In this document: positions 51,532 to 59,632 of the stretch, one piece after another | Position numbering within the stretch: position 1 is the first letter of the stretch | Layout of the letters: the number at the start of each line of letters is the position of its first letter | Assembly (NCBI RefSeq): GCF_020404765.1 | Contig: NZ_JAIVEM010000140.1 | Location: 248,001-312,000, forward strand | Length of the DNA stretch: 64,000 bases | Direction of reading: 5' to 3' | Origin: Paenibacillus sp. BJ-4 | Lineage (GTDB): Bacteria; Bacillota; Bacilli; Paenibacillales; Paenibacillaceae | Position numbers and translations under genes: made by a program | Notes under the pieces: generated by a model | Seen by the model: only the letters and a program-made list of their open reading frames with translations | The model's database searches: none | What the model was told of the DNA's origin: nothing

Positions 51532-53826
51532 ATGCGTACCATTTTGCCGTTGAATGATCAGTGGTTTTACCGTCCCGAATATGTCGAGAGCGAAGTGAAT
51601 TCAGGTATTGATGTGAATCGGTATGAACCCATTCTGCTTCCGCATACCAATGTGGAGTTGCCGTATAACTATTTTGACGACAAGGCGTTTCAGTTTATTT
51701 CTACGTATAAAAGGAAGCTGGATATTCCGGTAGATGCCAAGGGTAAGCGGTTGTATGTCGATTTTGAAGGGGTTATGTCCTATGCACAGGTATATTTGAA
51801 CGGAGTAAAAGCGGGTGAGCATAAAGGCGGCTATACACCGTTCAGCATTGAATTGACCGAGCTTGCTGAATACGGCGGTTCCAATATGCTCACCGTTGTC
51901 GTCGATTCTACGGAACGGGACGACATTCCTCCCTTTGGGGCAGTTATCGACTACCTGACCTACGGCGGCATTTACCGAGAGGTGCAGCTGCGAGTCGTCG
52001 AGCCTGTACATTTCGGAGCGGTATTCGTTCAGACACCAGAGGCGTTGACGGCAAGCAAAGGGGTACGTGTAACCGTCGAGCTGGAGGGAATGGATGCTCG
52101 GCAGGACGATCTGATGGTCGCCTTACGGCTGCTGGATGGAGACAGCTTGAAGGCGGAGACTGGCCCGACAGCAGTGACTGCGGGCGATATGACACTGGAA
52201 CTGAAAGAGCTAAATGGCATACAGCTGTGGGAGCTGGACGATCCCAAGCTGTACGAAGCAGAGCTGACGCTGCTGCGTAACGGGGAAGCATTGGATCAGC
52301 TAACCGTGCGCTTTGGATTTCGGGAAGCTGAATTCCAGCCGGATGGATTTTACCTGAACGGGCGTAAGATCAAGCTGCTCGGCTTGAATCGCCATCAGTC
52401 TTACCCATATGTCGGCTATGCGATGCCCAAAAGAGCGCAGCGTCGTGATGCCGATGTACTCAAAGAGGAATTGGGTCTGAACATGGTGCGGACATCGCAT
52501 TACCCGCAGTCCCGTCATTTTCTGGATCGTTGTGATGAGATTGGATTGCTCGTTTTTGAGGAGATTCCAGGCTGGCAGCATATCGGTGGTGAAGCGTGGA
52601 AAGAACAGGCGGTGAAGGACGTAGAGGACATGATTATCCGTGATCGTAATCATCCATCCATCGTGATCTGGGGTGTGCGGATTAATGAATCGCAGGATGA
52701 CCATGATCTGTACGCGCGTACTAACGAGCTTGCACACAAGCTTGATCCGACCCGAGCTACGGGCGGTGTACGCTATATTGTAGGCAGCGAGCTGCTGGAA
52801 GATGTATATACGATGAACGATTTTGTTCATGACGGTGGGCATATGAAATATTTGGCGAAGGAAATTCGCAATTACGATACGTATGACGATACAGAGGGCG
52901 TAGATGGCGAAACAACTGGCTTGCGCCAGCCGTCTTTTGTTACAAAGCTGGATCATCCCGTCCCTTATCTGGTGACAGAATATAACGGGCATATGTATCC
53001 GACCAAACGTTTTGATCAGGAGGAGCGGGTAATGGAGCATGCGCTGCGCCATACGCGGGTGCAGAATGCTTCCTATGCCGATGAGGGCATTGCCGGAGCG
53101 ATTGGCTGGTGTGCTTTTGACTATAATACCCATGCCGACTTTGGTTCCGGTGATAAGATCTGTTACCACGGTGTCATGGATATGTTCCGTCTGCCTAAAT
53201 TTGCGGCGAATGTGTACCGCAGCCAGAAGCGTGTCGAACAGGAAATTGTGATGGAACCAGTCACTTATTGGTCCCGTGGTGAACGAAATATCGGGGGCGT
53301 CGTGCCGCTGGTCGTGTTCACCAATTGCGATGAGGTGGAGTTTATTTACGGTGATGAGCGCAAGGGGGTTTATCGTCCGAACCAAGAGAAGTACCCGGCA
53401 CTTCCGCATCCTCCCGTCGTTATCGACGAGTTGACAGGTCACTGGGGCATGAAGTGGGAAGATGCGGTGTTTATCGGGTATGTGGACGGTCAAGAAGTGA
53501 TTCGCAGACGCTACTCTCGTAATCCGGTGCCGACGGAGCTACGGGTGACCGCAGACGATACCCTGCTGGAGGCGGGGGATTGGGACGTGACTAGAGTTGT
53601 GGTGGACGCCTTGGACGAATACGGCAATGTCTTGCCGTTCTATGCTGATCCCATTTCGGTGGAGGTCGAGGGAGCGGGTGAATTGATCGGTCCCTCCAGT
53701 CTATCGCTCATTGGTGGGCGTATTGCGTTCTGGATTCGCACCAAGGGTGAGGCTGGCAATATCCGCGTGAAGGTCTCCGCCCCTTCCCGCTTTAATCCGC
53801 AGGAATTGAGCATTCTCGTAAAATAA
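51532..53826 (+). CDS. GH2 family glycoside hydrolase (beta-galactosidase/beta-glucuronidase-like)
   Basis: 764 aa, no signal peptide. N-terminal jelly roll with GVMSYAQVYLNGVKAGEHKGGYTPF-type motif, an immunoglobulin-like domain, then the GH2 barrel with GLNRHQSYPYVG, RTSHYPQS, the acid/base Glu in IWGVRINESQDD and the nucleophile Glu in YLVTEYNGHMYPTK; a C-terminal Big-like domain (TADDTLLEAGDWDVTRVVVDA). In the acid/base motif INES replaces the usual NE. Substrate may be a beta-galactoside or related sugar. AAAAGGTTGAGGTGACTGCCC precedes the ATG in two blocks. Ends in a terminator. Confidence 0.88.
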   Translation: MRTILPLNDQWFYRPEYVESEVNSGIDVNRYEPILLPHTNVELPYNYFDDKAFQFISTYKRKLDIPVDAKGKRLYVDFEGVMSYAQVYLNGVKAGEHKGGYTPFSIELTELAEYGGSNMLTVVVDSTERDDIPPFGAVIDYLTYGGIYREVQLRVVEPVHFGAVFVQTPEALTASKGVRVTVELEGMDARQDDLMVALRLLDGDSLKAETGPTAVTAGDMTLELKELNGIQLWELDDPKLYEAELTLLRNGEALDQLTVRFGFREAEFQPDGFYLNGRKIKLLGLNRHQSYPYVGYAMPKRAQRRDADVLKEELGLNMVRTSHYPQSRHFLDRCDEIGLLVFEEIPGWQHIGGEAWKEQAVKDVEDMIIRDRNHPSIVIWGVRINESQDDHDLYARTNELAHKLDPTRATGGVRYIVGSELLEDVYTMNDFVHDGGHMKYLAKEIRNYDTYDDTEGVDGETTGLRQPSFVTKLDHPVPYLVTEYNGHMYPTKRFDQEERVMEHALRHTRVQNASYADEGIAGAIGWCAFDYNTHADFGSGDKICYHGVMDMFRLPKFAANVYRSQKRVEQEIVMEPVTYWSRGERNIGGVVPLVVFTNCDEVEFIYGDERKGVYRPNQEKYPALPHPPVVIDELTGHWGMKWEDAVFIGYVDGQEVIRRRYSRNPVPTELRVTADDTLLEAGDWDVTRVVVDALDEYGNVLPFYADPISVEVEGAGELIGPSSLSLIGGRIAFWIRTKGEAGNIRVKVSAPSRFNPQELSILVK

Positions 53827-53865
53827 GGAGTATTATCGCTGTAAGTGAGGTTTCGATTATTTAAA

Positions 53866-53917
53866 AAGGGGTTGTCCGCAGATTCTGTTAAGAATCTGAG
53901 AGGGCAGCCCCTCTTTT
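53866..53917 (+). terminator. Terminator of the GH2 gene
   Basis: AGGGGTTGTCC pairs with GGGCAGCCCCT, enclosing a second hairpin AGATTCT-GTTA-AGAATCT, followed by CTTTTGTG. Confidence 0.8.
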
Positions 53918-54041
53918 GTGTATGTTAAGGTACGTTAATCTATAACTCTTTTAAATTGTGTCTTATGTCTGAGTCAATTAACGTTGCGATCATAGATTGG
54001 AAGCATAGAATACACTATCAAGTACAGGGGAGGTGAAAACT

Positions 54042-54329
54042 ATGGCGATTCTTTTACCTTCGCAATTCTACAATCTCGCTGCGGGTGTGGGTAAATCCTT
54101 TTTTGAAAACTTGAATGGCGGCAGTAATGCTACAATTACCGTGAATAATACGGGGGCCAATCCGGTCAATCTTGTCGTTACCCGTGTCAATGCACCTGTG
54201 ATCACTTATGTTATTCCGGCAGCCAACAGTCTTACGTTAGAAGTTGCTTTGCTGCTGGTAGCCGCTCTCCAGGCTACTGCAGCCGGAGCTGTAACAGGCA
54301 CCATCCAAATTGCTACAGCTGATTTTTAA
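54042..54329 (+). CDS. Small hydrophobic beta-rich protein of unknown function
   Basis: 95 aa, no cysteine, no cleavable signal, almost no charged residues after the first third. Rich in Ala, Val, Thr and Asn, with alternating patterns such as ATITVNNTGANPVNLVVTR and TGTIQIATADF suggesting beta strands, and a hydrophobic helix (LEVALLLVAALQATAAGAV). GGGGAGG is 8 bp before the ATG. Single gene with its own strong terminator, so likely highly expressed. It reminds one of small self-assembling appendage or coat subunits (e.g. DUF3992-like), but the match is by feel only. Confidence 0.7.
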   Translation: MAILLPSQFYNLAAGVGKSFFENLNGGSNATITVNNTGANPVNLVVTRVNAPVITYVIPAANSLTLEVALLLVAALQATAAGAVTGTIQIATADF

Positions 54330-54351
54330 TCTGTAACGACTGATCCTCTAA

Positions 54352-54389
54352 CTCTAGCTTTGCCACAAGGCAAGCTAGAGTTTTTTTGT
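54352..54389 (+). terminator. Strong terminator
   Basis: ACTCTAGCTTTGCC-ACAA-GGCAAGCTAGAGT (14-bp stem with one bulge) followed by seven T. Confidence 0.9.
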
Positions 54390-54502
54390 TTGTTTGAAAA
54401 CTTTCTGAAACTTTTTCCGGGTTGTACCGATATATACATATACAGCATAGAGAATCAATAGGTCAGGCATAGAAAAAAACACATCGAAAAGGAGCACCCT
54501 GT

Positions 54503-55243
54503 ATGAGCTTTAGCAATCCTGTTTTACGAGATGACATCTTTTTACGTGAAGATGAAAGAGAAGCTAGCGAACAACGCATGACCATTGGAGGAACGGTGAA
54601 CAAAACGTTGCTTCTGCTGGTTCTGCTCATCGTTTCTGGCAGTATTACCTGGTACATGACCTACCAAGGAACCGTAGAGGTGCTATCCTTGCTGACCGCA
54701 GGTGCGTTTGGTATGGCTGGCGTAGCCCTTGCGATCTCCTTTTTTCCCAAAACTGCGCCGCTCCTTTCGCCTGTATATGCGATTCTGAGTGGTTTTGCTT
54801 TGGGTGGTATCTCAGCTTTTATGGAGTATGAATACCCCGGCATTGTGGTCAATGCTATTTTGCTGACCGTGGGTATCCTGTTCTTGATGCTCTTTATGTA
54901 CACACAGCGAATCATCAAGGTGACACGAGGCTTTATCTCATTCGTAGTTCTGTGCACATTGGCGATTGCTCTGGTCACACTGGTGGACTTTATCCTGAAC
55001 TTTTTCGGCATGAATGTTCCGTATATCCATGAATCGGGCTGGATTGGCATCGGCATCAGTTTATTTATTGTAATCATTGCAGCTTTAAATCTACTGGTGG
55101 ATTTTAATTTTATTGAGGAACAAGCGGATCAAGGCGCACCCAAATACATGGAATGGTATGGCGCTTTTGCATTGCTGGTGACTTTAGTGTGGCTGTATGT
55201 GCGGATTTTGGATCTGTTGGCCAAATTCAGCAAGAGGGACTAA
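54503..55243 (+). CDS. Bax inhibitor-1/YccA family membrane protein
   Basis: 246 aa with seven membrane helices after a hydrophilic ~40-residue N-terminus. Family features: SPVYAILSGFALGGISAFME, TQRIIKVTRGFI-V and DFNFIEEQADQGAPKYMEWYGAFAL with the acidic pair of helices that forms the calcium-leak pore in YetJ. GAAAAGGAGCACCC precedes the ATG. Monocistronic. Function as a pH-sensitive ion leak is inferred from the family. Confidence 0.9.
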   Translation: MSFSNPVLRDDIFLREDEREASEQRMTIGGTVNKTLLLLVLLIVSGSITWYMTYQGTVEVLSLLTAGAFGMAGVALAISFFPKTAPLLSPVYAILSGFALGGISAFMEYEYPGIVVNAILLTVGILFLMLFMYTQRIIKVTRGFISFVVLCTLAIALVTLVDFILNFFGMNVPYIHESGWIGIGISLFIVIIAALNLLVDFNFIEEQADQGAPKYMEWYGAFALLVTLVWLYVRILDLLAKFSKRD

Positions 55244-55319
55244 GTGTCTGCAATTCATTAATATATTTCCACTTTTCTGTGCAAATATGTGCAGATGAGA
55301 AGAAGGATGGCTGAAAGCT

Positions 55320-55358
55320 GTCCTCAGGCTGCCGAGAAAATCTCGACAGCCTGAGGAC
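55320..55358. repeat. Hairpin repeat shared with 63021-63044
   Basis: GTCCTCAGGCTGCCGAGA-AAA-TCTCGACAGCCTGAGGAC has an 18-bp stem with one mismatch but no T run. The inner part GGCTG-CGAGAAA-TCTCGACAGC recurs at 63021-63044, where it is followed by seven T. It lies between the convergent Bax-inhibitor and peptide genes. Confidence 0.6.
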
Positions 55359-55386
55359 CACCTGCTGATGCAAGCGGCCTTTGCTG

Positions 55387-55458
55387 TTACCCGTTAACAC
55401 CGTGATTGAAAGGAGCAAATGTCATCAACATAAACGTAACTACTAATATTTTTCTCAT
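55387..55458 (-). CDS. Pre-pro signalling peptide of the second module
   Basis: 23 aa: MRKILVVTFMLMTFAP followed by FNHGVNG. A basic start and hydrophobic core form a minimal Sec signal; the C-terminal residues resemble the NHGV core of the peptide at 48547. GGGAGTG is 7 bp before the ATG. It overlaps the receptor gene by 65 bp in a different frame. Shorter than usual for Phr/Alo precursors, so processing may differ. Confidence 0.65.
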   Translation of the reverse strand: MRKILVVTFMLMTFAPFNHGVNG

Positions 55459-56287
55459 GTGAACGCACTCCCTGTAAGATATTTTGATACTTTGTGAGCT
55501 GTTCCGTTGTTGCAAACGGACGAACGGTTTCGAACATGGCAATAGTTGTAATAAATTCCTTGTACAAATCCATTGTAACTGCTGTTTGCAAATAATCCAG
55601 AATATAATTTATGGCGATACCATACCGCTGCTGATTTATGTTATAGATAGCTAGTTGATTAAGTAATTTCACATAATACACACGATTTCCAAGGTCCTCA
55701 AAGCTGGAAAAAGTCTCTAGCTGATCGGGAATATTATAATAATACTCGTCTATATTCCATTCATTTATGTTTGCTGCCTCAAAAACTGTGATGAATCCGG
55801 GCAATGTTTCCTCGTCGTTTTCTTGTATAAACTCATTGTACTCCTTCAATACTTCCTTATTCCCTGATAATAAGTCTACAGCGTATCCATTTGCCACTGC
55901 TAATCCTTTAAAACGTTCTATTTCTTGTATATCTTCGTCCGTAGCATTTTCATACCATCCCAAGTCAGCATATTGAGCTATATATTCTCTTGCTCGATCA
56001 AAAAGACCTTGCTTCTGAAAAACGATGGATTTAGCCAGATATCCGTATCCAAAATAAAATATAAGTGGGTGCTTTAGCATCTGATTTAGAGGAACAACCT
56101 CACCCCATTTTTGTCTGCTGTTATAACTGCGTTCGGCCATACTTAAAATGTAATCAGCGACGCGATCCGCTTCTGCCCAATCATTTTGTCTATAATTTAG
56201 ATGAAATAGTTCAAAACCCTTATCCAAGGGATGTACGTGTTCAGACAACAAATAAATTTCTTCCTCTGCATTAGAACGATCCCCCAT
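55394..56287 (-). CDS. AimR/Alo-like TPR peptide receptor lacking a DNA-binding domain
   Basis: 297 aa, all-helical, paralogue of the 47718 protein. It begins MGDRSNAEEEIYLLSEHVHPL directly at the repeat region and has no HTH. GGAGGTG is 6 bp before ATG 56287; upstream in-frame starts have no site. It is 47 bp downstream of the AbrB-zinc-HTH gene (56335) on the same strand, so both are likely made together, and its 3' end overlaps the peptide gene. One reading is that receptor and DNA-binding parts are split over two proteins; a Rap-like role on another target is the alternative. Confidence 0.8.
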   Translation of the reverse strand: MGDRSNAEEEIYLLSEHVHPLDKGFELFHLNYRQNDWAEADRVADYILSMAERSYNSRQKWGEVVPLNQMLKHPLIFYFGYGYLAKSIVFQKQGLFDRAREYIAQYADLGWYENATDEDIQEIERFKGLAVANGYAVDLLSGNKEVLKEYNEFIQENDEETLPGFITVFEAANINEWNIDEYYYNIPDQLETFSSFEDLGNRVYYVKLLNQLAIYNINQQRYGIAINYILDYLQTAVTMDLYKEFITTIAMFETVRPFATTEQLTKYQNILQGVRSHEKNISSYVYVDDICSFQSRC

Positions 56288-56334
56288 CACTGACACCTCC
56301 ATAAGTATAATCATGAAGATAACGTCATCGCACG

Positions 56335-56784
56335 CTATAATAACTTTTTAAGCTGGGAAATACGGCCTTGTGACACGCCAAGCCTTTTCGCGTATTCATT
56401 CTGCTTGGCTGTCGGATGCTCGCGGACAAGTCTTCTCAGGCTTTCAACCAGTTCTTGTGTCGACCGATTTACTTTTTTTTCTTTGTACATAGGCTGCTTA
56501 ACAACAGGGGCAGGAATGGGACTAACACCTACGTTTCCCTTCAGGTCGAGTATACATTGCTTACATAAAAGTAAGCTTTTGAAATAGGTTAAATCCTGAA
56601 ATGAATTGCACAAATTACAGGAAACCCCGCTACTATACTTTCCTATGCCCATAAACCTTTCTTCAACGTCCATATAAAATTCTAAAGGCTCGCCAATCTC
56701 AATCCCCATGCTGTTTCGGATTTCCATGGGAATAACAATCCGGCCTAACGTATCTAGGGAACGTGTCATACCTGTTCTTTTCAA
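56335..56784 (-). CDS. AbrB-type DNA-binding protein with zinc ribbon and C-terminal HTH
   Basis: 149 aa. Residues ~5-45 form an AbrB/SpoVT swapped-hairpin domain (MTRSLDTLGRIVIPMEIRN, then GIEIGEPLEFYMD). Next come two CxxC pairs (VSCNLCNSF and LLCKQCILD) that should bind one zinc. The last ~45 residues (HPTAKQNEYAKRLGVSQGRI...) look like a helix-turn-helix. GGAGG is 7 bp before TTG 56784, which is taken as the start. First gene of the operon with the HTH-less receptor and its peptide. The three-domain order is unusual; AbrB-like proteins are often transition-state regulators. Confidence 0.85.
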   Translation of the reverse strand: MKRTGMTRSLDTLGRIVIPMEIRNSMGIEIGEPLEFYMDVEERFMGIGKYSSGVSCNLCNSFQDLTYFKSLLLCKQCILDLKGNVGVSPIPAPVVKQPMYKEKKVNRSTQELVESLRRLVREHPTAKQNEYAKRLGVSQGRISQLKKLL

Positions 56785-57012
56785 TTGATGTCCTCCTTAT
56801 CAGATAATAGGAACCCACTAAATGATCTGAACTGTTGCCTGTGATTTTTTGCATACATAATCCAATCTTCTCCAAAAGGGGGTATTTATTGTTGTACAAA
56901 TAGATGGTATATTGAAAACATACAAATATTTCATTATATTACGAGTTTTCCAATTCTTCTTTTTGTTTAAATTTGCACATTCCAAAGCTCACACTGAAAG
57001 GGTGATTTATTC
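56785..57012. promoter_or_regulatory. Shared control region of two divergent quorum-sensing modules
   Basis: 228 bp, AT-rich, between the AbrB-HTH/receptor/peptide operon (reverse) and the HTH-receptor/peptide operon (forward). GTATATTGAAAACATAC (about 56908-56924) has outer GTAT/ATAC inverted arms and is a candidate operator. Individual -35/-10 pairs cannot be fixed with confidence. Confidence 0.4.
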
Positions 57013-58410
57013 ATGGAAATAACACCTACGATTCGGGCAGAAATTGAAGGATATCTAAAACAGAAAGGCCTAAGTATGACCCAGTTTGGCCATATCACTA
57101 ATTTGAATGTAGGTACAGTTAGCGGCATCATCACAGGCAATCGTTCTTTATCTGTTAATCAACTGGATCGCATTACGTCGGGCATGAATTTACCACCGGA
57201 TTATTTTTATGAGCGATTCGTTGAAGAGTGCGTTGAAGAAACTCCACTTAACTGGCGGAGAATAAAACCTTTCTTGTATCGTTGTGTTGAGTTAGGGCGA
57301 CTTGATTGCTTACAGCGTGCTGTAAGCATGTTTCTGGATAATCCGGTCTACACTCATTCACTCTTTGAACTGGCTGAGGATTTGTTCCACAAAGGATATC
57401 GGGATACAGCAGCTTACCTTTATGAAAACGTGGCTGTGAGTGAAAGAAAGCAGCATTCAGAACGTCTTGCTTTATGCCAGTATCGTTTGTTCAGCATCCG
57501 GATCGGGGAAGATCAGGCTCAAAATCTTCAAGCGGCTGCTAAATTTGAACCTTTTGTCGACCGTTTGGACGAAATTGACCAACTGGATGCCTTTAAGGAC
57601 TTGGCCAACGTGTATAGATCATTAAGCCTATGGAACAAGGTTACCGAATTTTCATATCAAATGGGTCAATTAGCCCAAATTCAATATAATTTGGTTCATA
57701 ACTCTAAGCGAAAAGGAACAGAACCGAAAAGAAACCCAAGTAAACCGCTTTTTACCTACATAGCTTATTCAGAGTTATTATGTGCTAATGCTTGTGATGC
57801 GAGAGGAGAACATGAACAGGCATTAGAACATATCCATCGTTATGCTGATCTAAGTTGGGTAAAGGAGAATGACCCTGAGTCGCTTTATTGGAAGCAGCAA
57901 TATCAGCAATGGGCCAAAATTAATACTTACGTAAATAAGCTCATGTCTGGAGACATAAGTGTTTTGCCGAATTACGTAGAACATATGGCTGCCGAAAAAG
58001 AGATTTTTGCCGAGTTGCTAAACATCATCGAAGTAGCCAACCGATATAATGTAAATGTGGATCATATCCTCCAACACTTTGAATTGCAGATTGCAACTTA
58101 TCAGGAACCGTCATCTTCTGACACGTATACCCAACAAGTTTTACCAGAAGAATACATTCGTTTTTGGTATAAAATGGCTAAATATAGCCTAAATAAAGGT
58201 AGATATCCATATGGTTTCAAATGTTTAATAAACGCTTTTGAAAAAGCTGTTACAATTAATCATGGACTGCTAATTGCCAATTGTGTTGGGCTATTTCTCC
58301 ATTTCAAAACGCATGCGGCTCCTGAAACACAGACTCAGTTCCAATTCATGTATGAGGAGGTGTGGGAAAAAAATGATAAAAAAGATGGCTTTCTTCTTGA
58401 CGGTAACTAG
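57013..58410 (+). CDS. AimR/Alo-like quorum-sensing regulator (HTH + TPR)
   Basis: 465 aa. Residues ~1-65 form an XRE-type HTH (LSMTQFGHITNLNVGTVSGI, then LSVNQLDRITSGMNL), followed by ~9 helical hairpin repeats. The C-terminal half shares its pattern with the 47718 and 55394 proteins (IHRYADLSWV, MSGDISVLPNYVEH, IIEVANRYNVNVD). This is a full-length RRNPP receptor that should bind DNA and be switched by a short peptide, most similar in plan to phage AimR and to the Alo receptors reported in P. polymyxa. AAAGGGTG precedes the ATG. Its 3' end overlaps the peptide gene. Confidence 0.85.
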   Translation: MEITPTIRAEIEGYLKQKGLSMTQFGHITNLNVGTVSGIITGNRSLSVNQLDRITSGMNLPPDYFYERFVEECVEETPLNWRRIKPFLYRCVELGRLDCLQRAVSMFLDNPVYTHSLFELAEDLFHKGYRDTAAYLYENVAVSERKQHSERLALCQYRLFSIRIGEDQAQNLQAAAKFEPFVDRLDEIDQLDAFKDLANVYRSLSLWNKVTEFSYQMGQLAQIQYNLVHNSKRKGTEPKRNPSKPLFTYIAYSELLCANACDARGEHEQALEHIHRYADLSWVKENDPESLYWKQQYQQWAKINTYVNKLMSGDISVLPNYVEHMAAEKEIFAELLNIIEVANRYNVNVDHILQHFELQIATYQEPSSSDTYTQQVLPEEYIRFWYKMAKYSLNKGRYPYGFKCLINAFEKAVTINHGLLIANCVGLFLHFKTHAAPETQTQFQFMYEEVWEKNDKKDGFLLDGN

Positions 58411-58498
58411 CTTATTACTGGTATTCACAGTACCGGTACAAGCTGGAATTCCAGGCCATGGTACGATCGAAACTCAAGGACACATTGGTGGAATGTGA
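58373..58498 (+). CDS. Pre-pro signalling peptide of the third module
   Basis: 41 aa. Sec signal MIKKMAFFLTVTSLLLVFTV ending PVQA, then a 17-residue tail GIPGHGTIETQGHIGGM. GAGGAGGTG lies 10 bp before the ATG; the gene overlaps the receptor by 38 bp in another frame. His-Gly occurs in the tail as in the two other peptides, but the NHGV core is absent. A strong terminator follows. Confidence 0.75.
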   Translation: MIKKMAFFLTVTSLLLVFTVPVQAGIPGHGTIETQGHIGGM

Positions 58499-58523
58499 TT
58501 CAAAGTCATAATCTCATGCTATT

Positions 58524-58550
58524 GACCAGCTTTCATGCTGGTCTTTTTTT
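58524..58550 (+). terminator. Terminator of the third quorum-sensing module
   Basis: GACCAGC-TTTCAT-GCTGGTC hairpin followed by seven T, 26 bp after the peptide stop. Confidence 0.9.
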
Positions 58551-58627
58551 AACTTTTTGGCTAAAAAATGATCCTAATGTATTTGTTCATTACCTGCTAA
58601 AATGAGATTTATCAGGGGGTAATGCAC

Positions 58628-58870
58628 ATGAACAATAATGAAAATTTAACGTTAAATCAACAGATAGAAAGTGCCAGACAACGATTGCATGATCTTTATG
58701 AACAATATGATTTTGGACATGCTTGCGTACTTGAGCAGGCTATGTTTTTGGACGAACTAATGAATCAGTACAATCGTATGTATCTGAATAAACATCACTA
58801 TGTTCAGTCAGAAACCTCAGAAACCCCTCCTTCCTTATGCAAAAATATTCCTCTTCCCAATCCCACATAA
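58628..58870 (+). CDS. Spo0E-like aspartyl-phosphate phosphatase family protein
   Basis: 80 aa. Two predicted helices; the first (NQQIESARQRLHDLYEQY) and the second with LEQAMFLDELMNQYNRMY fit the Spo0E family, whose signature is SQ-x-LD-x-LI. Here the SQELD position reads AMFLD, so the conserved Ser-Gln is not kept. Family members remove phosphate from Spo0A and delay sporulation. GGGGG is 8 bp before ATG 58628. It lies downstream of a quorum-sensing module but after a terminator, so it probably has its own promoter. Confidence 0.7.
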   Translation: MNNNENLTLNQQIESARQRLHDLYEQYDFGHACVLEQAMFLDELMNQYNRMYLNKHHYVQSETSETPPSLCKNIPLPNPT

Positions 58871-59172
58871 CGATCATAATTATTCTATAAAATGGATTAT
58901 TTGAGATAAAAATAAAAACACATCCCCACGTAATAAAATGTAAATAAGTTGGTGCGTAATTTACATTTGTAGTAGTAGCCAAGCTGCTACGCTTGGAACG
59001 ATGGTTCATGGTGATTCGGACATGCGTTGGGACGGTAACGGGATTTTGTTTACAGACAATAAAGTTGTGTACCTAACTCCATTTTTTTGTAATAAACCAT
59101 CCATAAAACAGAAGCCGCCCTCAAAGGTTGTTATCGAACTTCCTTTGAGAGCGACTATTGTCCATCTACCTA
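58871..59172. other. AT-rich region without a recognisable gene
   Basis: About 300 bp. One hairpin (CGCCCTCAAAGG ... CCTTTGAGAGCG, about 59115-59155) may be a terminator. A forward frame of 61 codons from 59001 has no ribosome site and no recognisable product. Confidence 0.4.
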
Positions 59173-59440
59173 TGTTAAATCTCTAAGAGTTACAGCATTC
59201 CAACACAAACGGATTGCACCACTAACGCTCTCACTGCTTAACTCGAAGATTCCATGTCGATGGGCCTTCAGCATATAAACAAATGTCCCGTAATGCATCT
59301 GCACCATCATTTTCGGATTCATCGGGAAAAATAACTTCTCCTGGATAGCTTCTTGATATAACTCGTTCATTGGCGCACACCATCCGCCGGTATAGACTTC
59401 TTGCTCTACCTCTTCGTAAATATAAGGCGAGAACGAATAC
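59173..59440 (-). pseudogene. C-terminal fragment of a TetR family regulator
   Basis: The reverse frame reads YIYEEVEQEVYTGGWCAP, then MNELYQEAIQEKLFFPMNP, YGTFVYMLKAHRHGIFE and ends ICW-like IRLCWNAVTL, the usual last helices of TetR proteins. In-frame stops lie just upstream (about 59445), and no HTH part is found. Decayed. Confidence 0.55.
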
Positions 59441-59632
59441 TAACCCGATTCCAACCAAATTCAAACTTTTCACGAATCGTTGTGCCCTTAAGCAAGCCTT
59501 CTCGCATTTTGAAAACATTTATTCCATCTAATGATCTTTTAATAGAATAACCTAGCTGACATTTTTAAACAACTCTATTGACACTTAACACTATCATCAG
59601 TACTACACTTCGTTAAGCCACATTATTACAAA

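Noticed and set aside
59001..59186. 61-codon forward frame starting MVHGDSDMRW
   Set aside because: No ribosome site, no family resemblance, and it runs into the TetR remnant; probably chance.
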